Assembly: GCA_942159475.1 (NCBI GenBank)
Contig: OW804096.1
Coordinates: 128,888,941-128,952,940, forward strand
DNA: 64,000 nt
Reading direction: 5' to 3'
DNA from: Sthenelais limicola
Lineage: Eukaryota > Annelida > Polychaeta > Phyllodocida > Sigalionidae
Shown: positions 44,453 through 59,465 of the stretch, one piece after another
How the letters are laid out: each line of letters opens with the position of its first letter
Numbering within the stretch: position 1 is the first letter of the stretch
Made by a program: the position numbers and the translations under genes
The notes under the pieces: generated by a model
Databases searched by the model: none
What the model was told of the DNA's origin: nothing
What the model saw: the letters and a program-made list of their open reading frames with translations, nothing else

Positions 44453-45210
44453 AATGCACTAATGAGGTTAATGGACTCGTCGGCTTTGACAAACAAAAGG
44501 GACACATGGCCCTTCACGGTCATGGGAAAAGCAGACTGGTTTTTTTGGAGATATGTACGACCGTGTCAGTGATACGACGACAATTACTGTTGCAATTGAG
44601 AGGGTGGCAAGTGTCCCAAACCTAGTTATAGTTTGCTGGAATTACTCTGTCGTCTAGCCTCTTACCCAACACACTGGTAACATTTACTCAGGAACAATCC
44701 CCTGTGGGCAATATATTGACTACCTCTTTGGTTCTACTATACACACACTGACTTTCCTATCCCTTAGATAGTAGATACCCCAAGTCCTTTTTAAAATGTG
44801 CCTAAAACTGTATTACCAGACCTAATACATAATAGAGTAGATTGGCATTTATATGATTTGCATTAACATCGTCATCGGGGAGGGTTTCATAGTCATGAAT
44901 GATGAAATCGTAAAGGAAACCCATTTACTTCCCCAATGAGCTATTGAACAGAAGTCTTTTCAAATCTCAAGTCAGGAAACTTTTTATCTGTTAGTAAAGC
45001 GAACACTGTAAGAAGAGAACAATTGTTTCCCCAGTATTTAGAACTCGTATATGAGATCAGCCAGATTGGATCGGCCCAAGGAATTTAGGAGCAATCCGAC
45101 GAGGCGCTGAATGACCAGAGGAGTAGATGATCCTGTAAACACTCTACTTCATGTTTTGAAGACTGGGCGGGACAGTCATCAGTTATCAAATGATCCCAGT
45201 CCTCTTTCAC
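44453..45210. other. Intergenic, nothing seen
   Basis: Between the 193-codon frame and the CpG-dense patch I see no repeats, RNA genes or coding exons. Confidence 0.6.
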
Positions 45211-45380
45211 CGCCGACTTATTAAGCCGCCATAATGAAATCTCGACGTCGACCTTCTCGCTGAGAAGTTGTGTCTTCCTGTTTGCACTGACCTGAGGCGC
45301 TCACCTTTGACCTTTGACCTTGGCGACGCGTGCCTTCTCCGTGGGGTGGCGCGCATAGCGGCGTGTCGCGCGTGCGCGTG
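45211..45380. promoter_or_regulatory. CpG-dense candidate regulatory element with nuclear-receptor half-site triplet
   Basis: TCACCT, TGACCT and TGACCT (45301-45320) are spaced by one T each and followed by TGG. This gives two overlapping direct repeats with 1-nt spacing (HNF4/RXR/PPAR-type DR1) and a TGACCTTGG half site of the ERR/SF1 type. The next 59 nt (45322-45380) hold 13 CpG with NRF1-like GCG-TGCGCG strings, in otherwise CpG-poor DNA. GCCGCCAT, a YY1-like core, is at 45225-45232. It could be a promoter or enhancer. No transcript or linked ORF is proven; the minus-strand frame over it looks like a composition artefact. Confidence 0.4.
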
Positions 45381-48300
45381 TAGAAAGGGAAGATAAGAGA
45401 ATGTAACATGTTGTGTGCAGTGGTAAAGGTATAGACGCTCTATAGTCAATCTCCCTAAAGTTGATCTCTTCAGTGCAATACTCTGAGTATATCTGTTACA
45501 ATTAATGGCAATTCGAGCTGGAGACAGTTGGAGAAAAAGTATTTGGCCCACAGCGTACTACATAGTGGATAGATACCACACCAGAGTATTTGTGGGTGGA
45601 ATCTACTGTAGCTCCTGTTGAATCTCAGTGGCAATAAGAGATTTACAGCACACTTATTGGGTGAATCAGCTTAAAAAATGACAGGGATAATTGGTGTAAC
45701 ACTGTCTTCATTCACACATACAGGCAGGGTTTCCTCGGGGCTTTGTAATAAAATGTACATAAGAGTCATCACTGATCAACGTCAGTATTTCATGTATGTA
45801 AGGCTACCTCAACATCTCACCGTGGATCACAACTGTATCTCAGCAACAAGGCCCATGGGAACCTGGTTTGGCAATAAACCTCTGGTGGGGAACTGATCAA
45901 AGCCATTCACACACGTGAGTAAATTTGTCACGTTCGCAGGATATACGTTTTCCCCATGCATAAACCTGTGTTGACCTAGTCTATATTTTACTCAACAAAT
46001 TTCCTGGTCGTCTCCATTTCCCTCTTCAACCCGAAATTGCTTATCTAGCATCATTTAAATACCTCTGGTGCGAAGTGGTGATAAGCATTGACATTGCATA
46101 AATAAAATATCAAAGCGTCTATCTGCGGAATGCCACTTGCGGTCAGTATGTAACCCATAATTAATTCTTTATTCAGATCAAAGTGTCTTTTTTATAACTT
46201 GAGATGATGGAAAAATATGTCCATGAAACCTGGAGTCATAAGTCTTGCTTAAAAGGGTTTGTATTCACGATGCAATTAAATGCGCTTGCGAGTAAGAAGG
46301 GGTCTTTTGCATTTATGTTTCTCTCCATTATGGTAGCCAGGTGTTTTGCCAGGTGTATAGTAGGAAGAGTTGGTGTTATCTGACACTTTACTCAGCTCAG
46401 ACACACCTCACCGACCGTCAACTGGGTTTAATACTTTATGTTAACAACCTCCCCCTGTTTTTCCACTTTAAATAGACTAGCTTCAAAGGCCAGTTATCGG
46501 CCCTCTCGACGCAAAGCAATATGGGCTGCCTGAGAATGATGAAATGGATTCTGAGGATGCCAACAGGTTGAACCCAAATTACTCCATAGTGGGTTTGCTC
46601 AGTTTACTTTCTCGTATCTACGGGAGATGTATGCCACTAAGTCAGAGCCAGGCTCTCTACATGATATAAAGCCAGGTTAATACGACAGGAAAGAGCCACT
46701 CCTCATGGCGAGCAATACCTTGCCCATTTTCTAGGGAGTCAGACCAATTTTTCTCTACGATTCTACAAATGTCAATAGGTTTCTCTCGACTTGTTCCACC
46801 AGGGACTCTCCTAGGCGCCATGGGGAGAGAGGGGCCCCAGTCCCTGTAGGGGTAAGCACAATTTGTCTTGAACACATGTCCATTGAAAGATGGAACCGTG
46901 CATGTACGCAAACTGTGGTTATGTGATATGACTGACGGTTTGGATCATGCGCTCCTCATGTTCACAGTATGGCATCGCCGACTCCTTACGATAAATGGCA
47001 TCGTGTTCTCTTTTAAATAGTTCACCCTACAAAATGGAATTATAAATACATTCTATATTTATCGCCTTTCTCCCGACCAACCAGTCCCCAAGTCTATCCC
47101 CAAGGTCATAAAACATCCATTCGGAAAAGAATTATGTGTGCCTTCCATGACAGCTCCTGAACGCAACGGTACGGCCAGAATTTTGGCGTTGAGTTATGTA
47201 AAGGATCACTTGTTCACTTTTCCATCTTTCCTCCTATAGTTTGTTTGAAATGCCTGGAAACCGAGGAGAATCTGGAGGCGCCTGAGCGACAAGTCCGATG
47301 CCCGGTTGGGTCTTGTTTAATCACCTGTGAATGCACTCTGCACCCAAGAACGGGCTGTCAGAGCTGCGTGTTTTGTGGATATTTGAACCATTTGTTAAGC
47401 ACGCCGTATTAAACCCTCAACAGAATATATGACCCCCAATGACGGGAATGCCGTACTCGTATCCTGGACTATTGTCATTGGGCATAGTTATATGGAATAT
47501 GTCTTTAAATTACACCTCCAACGTGGTAGTTCATGGGTTTGATATCTGGATGAAGAAGAAAGACAAAGGCATAACCCTCTGAAGTGCCGTTTTACACTAG
47601 ATTAAAGCTGCCAATGCTCCAGTGTTATGCCCACGTGCATCTTATCATACGGCACGTGCAGGGATCAAATTTGCAGCCTGGCACTCCTGTTCGCTGGCCA
47701 AGGCATGACAAGCGTTGGGCAAGGCCTTTTATCGTAAGGATGGGCAACAACTGTGTATAACAGGGTATCACGGGTTCCTTTATAATGTTTGCATACGCCT
47801 GGAATCACTCGCCCATTTTGTCTTGTTAAATGATACCAATAATCCCAGTGAAATTCGTATTGCTACATGAGCGTAATGCATGTTGAACAGGGAAATTTGG
47901 ATCTGGATCCAAGAATAAGTTTGAGCAAAGTTCCATCAACATTATAGTAGTGATGTTTAGCAAAGTTTTATCTTCATTTTCCCACTGTAATAATTCTTAG
48001 AACAAAGTAAGTCTTGTTCCATCAACATGTTAGGGGGAATGAAAAGGATCCATGGGAATCCATCGAGCCTACCATGAATTAATGTTTTAATGGCTTAATG
48101 CATTGGCTTGTTATTTTGTGAAGGAGATATTCCTGGATTCCTGGAGGCTATATTTTCCCATCCTGGGTCAATTTAAAATTCTTATATGACCATTTCAAGC
48201 TGTTGAACATTCTTGTGATGGATTGGACATGCTAGACAAACAGAATGGAACATGTGAGTGACAGTTTTACTTTGCACATGCAAAATTTAGTTGTCCTCGC

Positions 48301-51300
48301 ATGCCTCAGTGGTCAGTAAAGTATGCAAACGTTGTACAGCTCTGGACCTTCATAAACCCTGTTGCAGTCTTGCCAGGCTAGACCCATCTCTTACACGTTT
48401 TAATTTAATTCCATTCATCCCAGTCGGTTCATCTTCAAAGGAATAATACCATATAGTTCCTGCACTTAACAGATTATTGGGAAGGAATTGCCATCTCTGA
48501 TCTATATAACAGTTGTAGAGTATACATATTATGCACTTATGGGTTAAGTGTTATCGGAGCTCTAGGGGATCCAAAGGTGTACAGGGCAGAGAACTTTAGT
48601 CCGGTCTATGATCGATATTCCATGTGGGAGGATGGTTTGACTGGCCCACCTGACACTAATTGCCCTCTTGGTCACCTCTATATCACAGGCCCCAGTTACG
48701 AAGACACCTAGCCTATGCCGATGGCCACCACATGATGGGGTATTTGACTGGTCAATGTTCAGCCTAAAACTTAGCCCTGGGCAACGTTCCCATTTGTAAA
48801 ATAAGTTTATAGAAGGCTCCGTGGATGGCTATTGTAATGCTCATGGTCAAACACAGACCAGTTGCAGCACATTGTCTGCAATAAATTGGATTGCCTGCAA
48901 TGCATGATCGGTACAGTACGTGGTTGACTGGCCATCTGCATCCACATAATGCATCCACATAGCAAAGTAAGTTATATATAGCAAAAGCTCTATAGAATAA
49001 TATACTATTACTCAAAATATGTCCGAGAAACACTTGCCTATTGCAACTAAAAGTGAATGTGTGTGGTCGTTGCGTTAGGTTGTAAGAGAGCAAATACAGT
49101 CGGGTGTGCAATTGTACACCGTAACCGACAGTTTGGGTATGAATTATCCGAGAGAAATAAATTAGGATGTGGATGTAGCACTTCCGCTGATAACAACTTG
49201 TTATCACCTGTTTTGTAAATTCATTTGGTTCTAAATCACGAAAATGACGCCCTTGTATTCCTGTATTATGTCTATCTGATTTCCATTACACATATTTTAT
49301 AAACTGGAGACACGTTATCTCAATCTGAAATATCTGAAAATACTAACATATTTCCCCTATAACTTTATATCCCCCGGGGTGTCAGTCGGATATAATTGGA
49401 AAATGTAACCTTGAATAACACCAAGCACCATGGAACTTGTGCTAATATCTTGGAGCTATGTAGCTACGACGACTGTAGACAGAGAGTATTGGGATAAAAT
49501 GGGCCCAGACTTTAAAACCATTTCACTCCCTTCTCAATGGACCAAACATCGGGAAAAGTTTGTGTTGTTTTATGTACTAATATACAAGGTGTCATTCTGG
49601 TCTCTGGGAAGTGATAGATAGCCATAAGTATATAGAGTAGGTTTTTGTCTTCGCCCCAAGTACCACATTGCATGTGTAAAAGGTCTCGGGCCTCTGGGCA
49701 AGATCGTTTGGCCGGGGGATCTTTCATTATCTTATCCCCTACTATATAGTAGATAGGCAGGAACACCTCTCTAGACTTATTCCATGACGATTAATATCTT
49801 TAGACATTATCACTGACAGGTAATTAACCCTTAGTACTATTTCCTATCCAGGGATAATGTGGTATACTTCGGTGTTGCCTATGGAGGCTGGGGATCTCAG
49901 TGTGTATGATCATAATATAACTTTTTAAAGCAGCATCTTGGGCCATAAATCAAAATAGGATTTCACGTAATATATAGATATATCTTTTAATTTCGTGGAT
50001 GGATTCCTGTAACTCAAGGCAAGGTTATAATAGAGGACCTCCTTCATTTGTTCTGCAAGGACGGAAAGATGAATGGTCGGCTGTATTTAGAACCGTTCAC
50101 TTAAGCTGTTAAGTGAACATTCTGTCCTAAACAGTGAGGAATGGAGACGTAGATAAAGAACTTAGCCTCAGTTGTGTTGACCCATGGCGCTGAGTCGAGG
50201 GTTGGTGTATATAGCCAAACCTTTCCCATGGACTTCAGCATAGCAGATTAGTGTGTGACCTCAGCCTTTTCTTCGGCGAGCTGGTTGTGACCATCTGCTC
50301 GTTAACAATGTCAAAACGTGGTCTTTTGAAGATTCTTGTTTTATTTGACTTATTTTCCATTCCAACTTGAGAGTTGAAAACAAAACGCTGTATACTTCCA
50401 CGATAGAATAACAGTGTTTGTGTTGGAAGGTAATCTATTTATAATTTATATATAAAAATAATTGCGGTGTAATACCGCGATTGAGTCTTAGTTTTCAAAA
50501 TGCCCGGTTCAGTATCAGTTTTCCCTTCCCCTGTTTTCTTATTGGTTGAAGAACAGTTATTTAATATTTTTGTTCAAACCACGGGGGGAGGAGCAATACA
50601 AACTAATTCCGACCCAATCAAAAGTGTTTGTGTTTGATTTATATGCAAACTCTACTATGAAATTAAGATGCTACTACCAGTATGTCCTGCACACCAGTGT
50701 GTCCTGAACTTATCCTGCACAGAACATATGCCAAGCATATAATTCACGTAAGAATGACTGGTATATAGGATTCTTGGAAATCTATATGGACGAGTGCATG
50801 GCCCCTGCCTTGAAAATCAATTACATGTTTGTTCCGGACATTAATCGAAGTAATTAGTTAAAATAGCTCAAATTTATCCTGTGGCGGATTTGGCCGCGTA
50901 AGGGCACCAGGGTCTGGCCAGGTATGTTAGATGGTAAGGATAGTAGTAGACATCACAGGTGTTGTATCGACTGGAAGGTCTGTTTTGATTCTCACTGAGT
51001 AGGGTGTAATATTGCCGAATTCCATCGCCGGTTGCTGTCCGAAAGTGACTGAACATAAACCCAAAGTTTTCCCACCAGTAGCGCATAGAGCCTAAATTAC
51101 TTTTCCATATCCACATAATTTTATATCAATCCATCTTGAAACTATTATCACAGTATGTACACCGATGCCCGAGGCAGATTTCTATTCTGCCCTGTCTCAA
51201 ACTCTTAAACTGTTCAAAATAACTTTCTGAAAATAATAAACACATCTTAACATTGTTTTTTTTATCATTCCATTTCTTTATGTTCATTTAGACCCCCAGA

Positions 51301-54300
51301 CAACTCTCCTGTGTTTCCCAATAGAAGTTTCGGTTTCGATTTTGTCATGAGCAGGTGAAATATCATATCTATACATCTTGGCCTTGGATTATATAAATTA
51401 TACGAACGTTAATGATGTCACCAAAGCAATACACTATTTCTATCTTACCATCTAATACGGCTTTGCTTCTGCGTCGCCCTATCAACTTAAATCAATGGTG
51501 TATAGGGCGGAGGCTTAATTTCGTCAGAGATCTAAAGTTTGATCTTGTTACTTTGAGGAAATACGGAGCCAGCGTGAAGGTAAGATAAGGATGGGAGTTC
51601 ATATAACCATGGGAAACTAGTATATTTATAGCCACACAGAAGGTACCAACTGAGCACCTTGCAGCAGACAGATGCACGGTAAGGATGCAGTGAAAGGTTC
51701 TGTCTGCCCAATTAAAACAGTTATACCTGAGGTCTTCCTGGTCTCTCACATCTCTCACTGGGCGTGCTTAACACTCAGGTGCTAGAATGTCTCTATCTCA
51801 TGCGGGGTTTAACTATTATGTATGCCCAAATCTTCCCATCTTCTAATCAACATATTGTCTGTCTTGGTATGCAACAAATTTGCCTTAGTTACAAAAAGCG
51901 CTTGAATTATTTGGTGGCAAACCTGATCTGATATCTGATGCCTCATCAGAACTCTTTTCAGTATAGAACCACGATGAAAAATCTTGAAGGTTAAGAGCCT
52001 GATAAAGTAACTCTACCTAGGAAGCCATTGTATGTTGCTGGCCCAGGTATAATTTGTGGACTTTATTTCTGCTGCCCCAGCACGATATATACAGGGTACA
52101 ACATTAAATTCAAAGGTTAAATATATCATCCGGAATGGTTTGGCTGAAACTATATTTCATGGCTATGCATGAGCCCTCGCTTCTGCGGAAGAGAGGTTAT
52201 TACAACATACACTGGAGGTTTATATATGCTTGGACGATGGGGTTTCTATGTGTATTATCCACGCAAACTTTTCCACCATCAAGCTAAACATAAAAACTAC
52301 TCTCAATTTTGCTCGCACTAATAATAGAAGATACCTGCCTCGGGCTAAACCTTCTTTATGCACTTAATAGACTCACACATAATCCTTAGTCAAAATAAGC
52401 GTGGTTTATCTATCTTTCATACCCCGTGTACACCCTTTTATTCCTCCCATTCTAGGGCTTCCTCAAATTCCTGATGTGAGGACCTCAGGACGTTTGAATA
52501 GCCTGGTGCGTAAAATCTGCAGCACTCAGGTAAAAGCTAAGAAAACATAAAGAGTCGCTTACAAATGAACTAGGGGTCTATACATTAGCGGGTGAGGGCA
52601 ATGGTAGCTATTTGTATTGTTAAATGGAGGATACTTCCGTCATGTTAATGCCATCACCATTGTACCCTAAGGTGGGCCAGGTAGAACACTGGTGTGTGGG
52701 TTGGAACAGACAGATGTACTCGTGAGCCTCTTGTGCGCTGACGTATACAAAGTGATTATGGTACAGAGAGAGAGAAACACTAAACAGTACATTCTTGTAT
52801 TCTGAGGTGTTGACGTACCACAATCTCCTTGAACACATTGCACATGATAGAAACACTGTTTTTACACATGTATATGGTTTGTATGCGAAAATGGGAAACC
52901 CATGATGTACTTGGGTTAAACTTTTGTCAGGTGTATTCGATAGCATCCCCTTTTCCTCATTGCATATTTTTTAATAAATGCGAATGAAGGGAGACGCAGG
53001 TTAGGTGTTAAAGCCTTTATTTGTGTCACGTTCTCTCTGTCATTTTGCGAACCACTTCGCACATAATAGGCCATTTGTCACAGGGTTTTACAGTAAAGAT
53101 ATCTCTATTTCCTGAGCAGGAGGCGTTAAGCTATTGCCTCAAGTCCCCCTGTACAGCGGTTGATCCCATTTTTTTGCAATTGGCATTCCTCCTCAGCAAC
53201 AGTTGATCCCTGTAGATGGCTGAATTTAACCACGGTTACTTAAACTCTCGTTGGGTCAAAGTTCTATTCGCCCGGAAACAAAGCCTCCTGGCACATGTTT
53301 GGTATAGATTTCCCCATCACCTTTCTGTAAAGAAAATCCACCCTCCGAAATAAGAGCCCCTGGGGGATTCTTTTGAGGAGCAAATAGTTGTGAAGCAAAT
53401 GCAATTATCTCACAATTTTCTCATGCATGCATCAATATCAACATCTTGAAAGCATTATGAGCGTCTCTTTGTTGTTGGATTTCCTGTGCTAAGAATGGAT
53501 TCGCATGGTTGGTGGTATTAAATGTGGCCTTAAGAGATTCCACTTCACACATCTTAAAATGTCTTAAAAGCTTCCTGCTCTTTTTAAGGCCAGGCAAAAT
53601 GCATTCACAGCTATACAGAGTCAATAAAACAGAATAGTATAATGGGCTAAACGTCATATTAACCCATGTATTTATATCAGATTAATCGAGTAGATACTAT
53701 TCAAAGCCATCATAATAGTTAAGGCCTCGGGGAAGGAGGAGTTTGGATCCTGGTACGTAAGGGGTACGTAATGATGTCAGACTTATATATGTGTGTAAAC
53801 GAGATCCGCTGGGTGTGGATGAAACAATGTTTAGGGTGCATCGGCGGGTGGTAAGCAGGCTGGAGGGAGTATATATCAATTGGAGAGACTGGAAAGGTTT
53901 ATTCTCCTCATTCTATACCTTCTTGGGATGGGTAGATGGGAGGCGGTGTATGGAGGCCCGGTGCAGTAAATCTGTGTTCACACACCGGGGCAGCATGTTC
54001 CATCGGCTGGAGGGATTGACCTGGAGTCACGAGATGTCTGGCCTCAAAAAACTTCCTCCAGGTGTGGATCATCCAGACATTAGACCAGTCTTGTAACATT
54101 GCTGAAAATTTAGATGTGCCAAAGTCCTCATAGTCTTTTAGACTAACTACGATAGGTCTTAGCGTCCTCTTACTCTACTCAACGAGACTGAAATGAAGAA
54201 TATTCTCGTTGCTCTACTATAAGGATAGGTACATATTCCACCTGCAATATTAAATAAATAATTATCTATAGTATAGCTCTCCGACTCCAACTTGTATCGA

Positions 54301-54393
54301 AAATGTGTACCAATGCTGTGGGGCCTATTCAAGTGTGAATCCACAAAACTCCCGACACAAGTAGAGTTAAGTTGTGAAACAGGGATCGTCAAG
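45381..54393. other. Intergenic, no gene recognised
   Basis: No supportable exon, RNA gene or mobile element end. Open frames up to 147 codons (48764-49207 on -) look like chance. A 9-bp hairpin GTTCACTTA/TAAGTGAAC with a 6-nt loop is at 50095-50118. An AATTAA-containing homeodomain-like string GGTAATTAACC lies near 49820. Confidence 0.55.
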
Positions 54394-54418
54394 GACGTGA
54401 GCACGTCGCACTTCCGGT
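54394..54418. promoter_or_regulatory. Candidate ETS site with adjacent dyad
   Basis: CACTTCCGGT at 54409-54418 is the reverse of the strong ETS/GABP consensus ACCGGAAGTG. Just before it, GACGTGA and GCACGTC (54394-54407) form a near-perfect inverted dyad of ACGT-core sites. Such pairs are common in core promoters, but no gene start is identified here. Confidence 0.3.
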
Positions 54419-57400
54419 GTTGGGTTTGATGCGCTACGGTTCTTGCCGGCAGCGTGTCTGGGCATGCACACGAGGTCAGAGCCCATTTCTCACAACCCCG
54501 GTATGAAGGAAGAGACGCATTTCATAAGATCCCACCCTTCTCTTATAGAGCACTCGACCCAGGCAAATATTGTTCATTCAAACACATCCCTCAGTGATAT
54601 CCTTAGAGTTAGAGACATATTTTGATTCGAGATTAAGAGATATGATCTTTTCTGTCTAGCTCAGACTTTTTTGAATGATAATTGAAATACCTTCACCTCT
54701 GAACCATTATTTATGTGATCAGGGTAGAAGGAATTCTACACAAGCCAAATGCCAGGACATGTCTCTCAACGATCCAAACCTATCCCAAGATCATAAAGCG
54801 AGGATGGTTGGGTGGGGTTGCAACAAGATATGATTAATGAAATGGACTTAGGGACCCACATATCACCCTTCATACTTTACAAATAATGACGAGGGTATGG
54901 ATAATTTTTCATAGAAATAATGCATCTTCAGATCATAACTGATTACAAATGATGACATGAGAGCAAAAATTAGAATTCCATGTTCCATCTTATTTAGGAA
55001 TAGACACCAAGATGCATTCCATGGTTCAGAATGATAAATTATATCTTCGCAGCCCATTTTTCTTCTTCTCCTTATCCAACGAAAAAGAAGTTTTCATCCA
55101 AAGACACATCTGGAAGAGGAGGTTCACAAGGGTGGTAGAATCCTAATTGTGGTCCATTGTGCGCTATGGGTATAGATTGTTTTCTCAAACAAAATGGGGC
55201 TTACGAAAGGAGAAGGTAGACCTGTTTCTTGTTTTTACAAAAACACGTAGCCGACAAAAAAATGTGAAAGAAGAGAAAGGGTACCCGGTGGTTGATGAGA
55301 CTATAGGTGGGCTTGGGGTCTGCCAGAAGCTTTTGTGCTATAGTACATGAGGCATTGGGCGTTGTTCACCTTGGCTGCGAGAGGTGGCGCCCATAGGGAG
55401 AGAATGCCATAGTTAGAGGGCTTGTTCATGGAGGGCGCTTGGCATTCTTGCCACTGGGCGGTGCCTTTTTACCTCTTCTTCTCGCATTTCCTTCAAGAAG
55501 GTGAGAGTGCCTGAAGATCAGGGGGTTAAGCACACGGGGGAATTTGTAACACCGCGCGCGAGGAAAAAAGACCCTTAGAAGTTGGCGAAAATGATTCATT
55601 TCGGTTACGACCTGGGGAGACACGCTTGGTATGATGAAGGCGATAGCCGTCGCGGAAACATTCTATTTTATGATGATTTGTCAAGTCAGCGACATCGATG
55701 TCTGCATTTTTTTCTTTAGACCCCATTGAAGTTTTATGTTTTTGACGAGGCTATTTTTTTGAATGGAAGTATTTAGGTGGCCATGGGTCAAAACAGGGTC
55801 TGTTTTAATTCACAGCAGACGCAGGGGTACAGACACGTGGTAGGAGAGTTAAGGTAAACGAGTATTCCGACAATGCACATGTATGATGCATTGTTGATGT
55901 TCAAATCTTTGTATTGGCATGGAATAACTGCTTGCCTGGTACAAAGAACAGGTGAATGTAATTTTAATCCTTGCCACGTGCGCTCACCACCGCTAAAGCT
56001 TCAAAAACATGTGCAGAACTTTTGCAATATCGTCATAAACGTTAGAAAATGTAACATAGACAATCCTTCCTCCACCCCTTCTCTTTCCCATTCATATCTG
56101 TTGTTTTATTACAACCAGACCTTGATCAAGAACTGATGAGTGGCGCAATGAATTATGTAGCTCCGAATCATGGGCGCAGCACGATTTTGTGTAACTGGTC
56201 TGTTGGTCCTTCTAGAACTTCAGTCCAACTGCGAGTAGGCGCCAACAGGTGCAAGGTACGATGGCAATGGGGACCACTCATTTTCGAACTATTGGTTTAA
56301 AAAATATGGGAGTAATGGTAAATATGTGCTGGACCTGTGGGGTTAGAGCGAACAAAAAGGAGCCGCCCTCCAGGTTGAACTTACTCACTATGTCGGTAGG
56401 GCCATAAGAACGCCGCGAGAGCTGCTCTTTACAAAAATATGAGATATGGTACACACACCTGTCACCAGGATGGAATGGCTCGCTTTGAGCTACACACAAA
56501 CATAGCTAGTTATAGCAGTAGGCACCAAGGGTTGCCCATCCTAATGACCTTCTCAGACTGCCAAATAAAATAAACGATGGACTCATCTTCAAGTCTCGCT
56601 TGTGTACAAACGTCAATTGGTATAAAATACACTCGTGCAGCGATCTAGCCATGTCCCAGCGGCTACAACTTAAACATTGTAACTTCGCTTTTTTGTCCTG
56701 TTCAAAAGTGATTGAATGTTTACGAAAATGAATATATTAGGCCCAGTAGTTTATTAGATTTAAGATATATAATTACGTAATTTCGATCCTTTCATTCAAT
56801 ACCATAGTCAGTCCCTACTTGGCGGCCCCAACCATATTATCAATTTATGTTACAAATTTTCGATATATGCTTTTAATAGAGTAACTTCAGAGCAAAAGAA
56901 GAGTAACCAGGTCTTGATAGAATCCAGTTAGGTGAATGGTCATAATACCACAGGGCTTCGCAAGATTGATGGTAGGGTAGCAAAGAGGACACTATTCATG
57001 GCCATGGCCTATATTTCTATTAAATACACGTACATCACCATGGCAACCCTATTTAACTTAGGGCTACATGCTATTATCCAAAAGGCGCATTTCCACTACA
57101 CACCTTACATGTATGTATGACGACTATTTTGAGTTACATGCACTTTTCGTGAAGATATAATTTAAACTAAAGTTTTTATTCTTTGACGATATTGTGAATA
57201 TCGATACTGTGATCAATGCAATTGAGTTAAGGAGCCAACTTACAAAAAACGTGTCTTGTTTGGAATTAAGCTTTGTATTTGATCCGTCCCTTTATAGTTG
57301 AAAAAATGTGAGAATTCCAAGCTCAACCATCGTAAATTAGAATGAGCACGAAGTCAACGAAATTCCAATGAGTTCATCCATTGTTAAGCAACATTCTAAC

Positions 57401-59426
57401 CACCGGGCCTCCCTTAAATATTGAATTAAATCACTTTGGCGAATTAGCATTACTATTTCTCATTTTCTGGCTCATGATTTTGTCATGCATGAAGGAGTAA
57501 CCTACTTTTGACATTGACCATGTCAAGACATGATTTTGCCAATTCTCTGGTTTAGTCCATCAGAAATTTTCATCTAATAAAATTTAATCCAATTTCTACT
57601 CGGGTACATATATATTGGCCCATTGAATTTTCTAAAATGCCCAATATTCAAAATTGAAATTATTCTTACTACAATCAGAGATGGTAAAATTGCATGCGTT
57701 TACCATAACATTCTGCATGTATGGGTGGTGTATGTATAGAAACCCATTCGTCTAAAATAATACACATTACAGCGATATGTAGACCTTTCAATAACTAGAG
57801 AGGGCACCCTAGGATCAGTAATATAAATAGACATGTTCCCCTGTCGAATTCCGAGCATGTATTCCGCTCAACTCGAATGTAGGGGAACCCCCTAAAGCCC
57901 AAATATATCACAACCGCTAGAACAAACTCATTATATACTCACCACCCTTTGGATTCTTTTCTAAAAGTCATATTGATCATTAAATGAGAAGAAGAGTCTT
58001 TGGGGGAATATGAAACTAAGTCGGGGAAAATGGCTTATGTCCACAGGAAGACGCCAGTTTTAGCACTTCCTGGTGAAATGTCACACCCTGCTACCATGGA
58101 ACGCCCGGAATGTCCAAGAAGCGTGCCATGGACTTTTGACAAGTGGTCGCTATGTTTGTTGTCCATCCAACCATTTTTACAGCTGCTGATTCTTTAACCT
58201 TGGACGACACCGGATAGCAGGAACTTGTCTACTCAGGTATCCTCCTGGCCTGCCTTTGTCTCTTCTTTTCCGATTCCGGTTTAGAGGAGACAGGCTCTCA
58301 GACGTTGACACATATGATCTGATCTGTATGCCTAGACTTTCTAAAACAGCAACAAACACAAAGGAATATTTCCTATGCAACTGTCTATAATTTGCTGCAA
58401 GCTAAGCATCTGAGGTATGCATTGGCTGAATACACTACCATTTGAATTCAAGCGAGGGCCTGTGCTTGGTCATATTTCACAGGGAGATACATTTCAGTGA
58501 TATAACCGATAGGTCAACTATCGAAAGGGATAAATTAACCACTGCATTAATATTTATACAATGGCACTACTGGCATGTAATGGGGTTTATTTATTCACTC
58601 ATGCTCAGGTACATCGACCTGGCTCCATTCCATTGTGCGAGGCCTTGAATATTTCATCCCACGCCTTTGTTGTAGAATGCTCAGCCAGTCTCATCATTAA
58701 AAAGTCAGCGCCTGTAGTTCCTAAACGTTGTATCAATTAGCCTGACATACCTTGTCTCTCTCCCGTATGATAGGCCAGTAGAATGTGTACTATACTACTC
58801 CCAAAGAAATATACTGCATGGCTATGAATTGTACGAGAGAAGGTCAGGGGTTATGAATCGGGTGGCGGACAGCTGACTGTCCCAGTGGGTGTCAGTGAAT
58901 CCCTTTTTTACTGGCTTGGCTCTCACATGGGGGCGGTAATTTAGCCCCAGAATCTGTTACGATTTGACACGTTAATATAGCATATGAGCAAAGACACGTT
59001 CAATGTAAGGCAATCTGATGTGGGCCACACAAGTAGCACAGATATCTCAAACAAATGTGATATGCAGGTACTGGAATTATACCAACAATGAAAATGGTTG
59101 TTCTTTTATATCGCTCAAAATATGACATTTTGTACCGAGTAAATGATGGCCACACATGTTGTCAGCCCTGAGAATCTGACCGCTTGAGTATCAGACATCC
59201 TTATTGAAAATTTACTTCATCCTCATATATCATGATCGATATTTCAATTTTAAGTCAAAATTAATTACGGTAGACTTTAGATAAAAAGTAAAAATAAGTT
59301 GTTTAATCAAAGGGGGGGGGGGCGGACTTCAAAACCATCATACATATTATAATTTATGCTTTAATATCAAAAGTGACCAAAGCCCAGAGGATAACAATAT
59401 ATTTCGAGGGTTATTCCTGGATGGTA

Positions 59427-59465
59427 ACACTGTTATCTTCGAGAGACACTGTTATCTTCGCAGAG
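59427..59465. repeat. 19-20-bp tandem duplication
   Basis: ACACTGTTATCTTCGAGAG (59427-59445) is followed directly by ACACTGTTATCTTCGCAGAG (59446-59465). Recent slippage-type duplication with one small difference. Confidence 0.8.

Noticed and set aside
45207..45551. 114-codon minus-strand frame over the CpG patch
   Set aside because: The Arg/His-rich translation reflects the CpG-rich composition; no family resemblance and no splice support.
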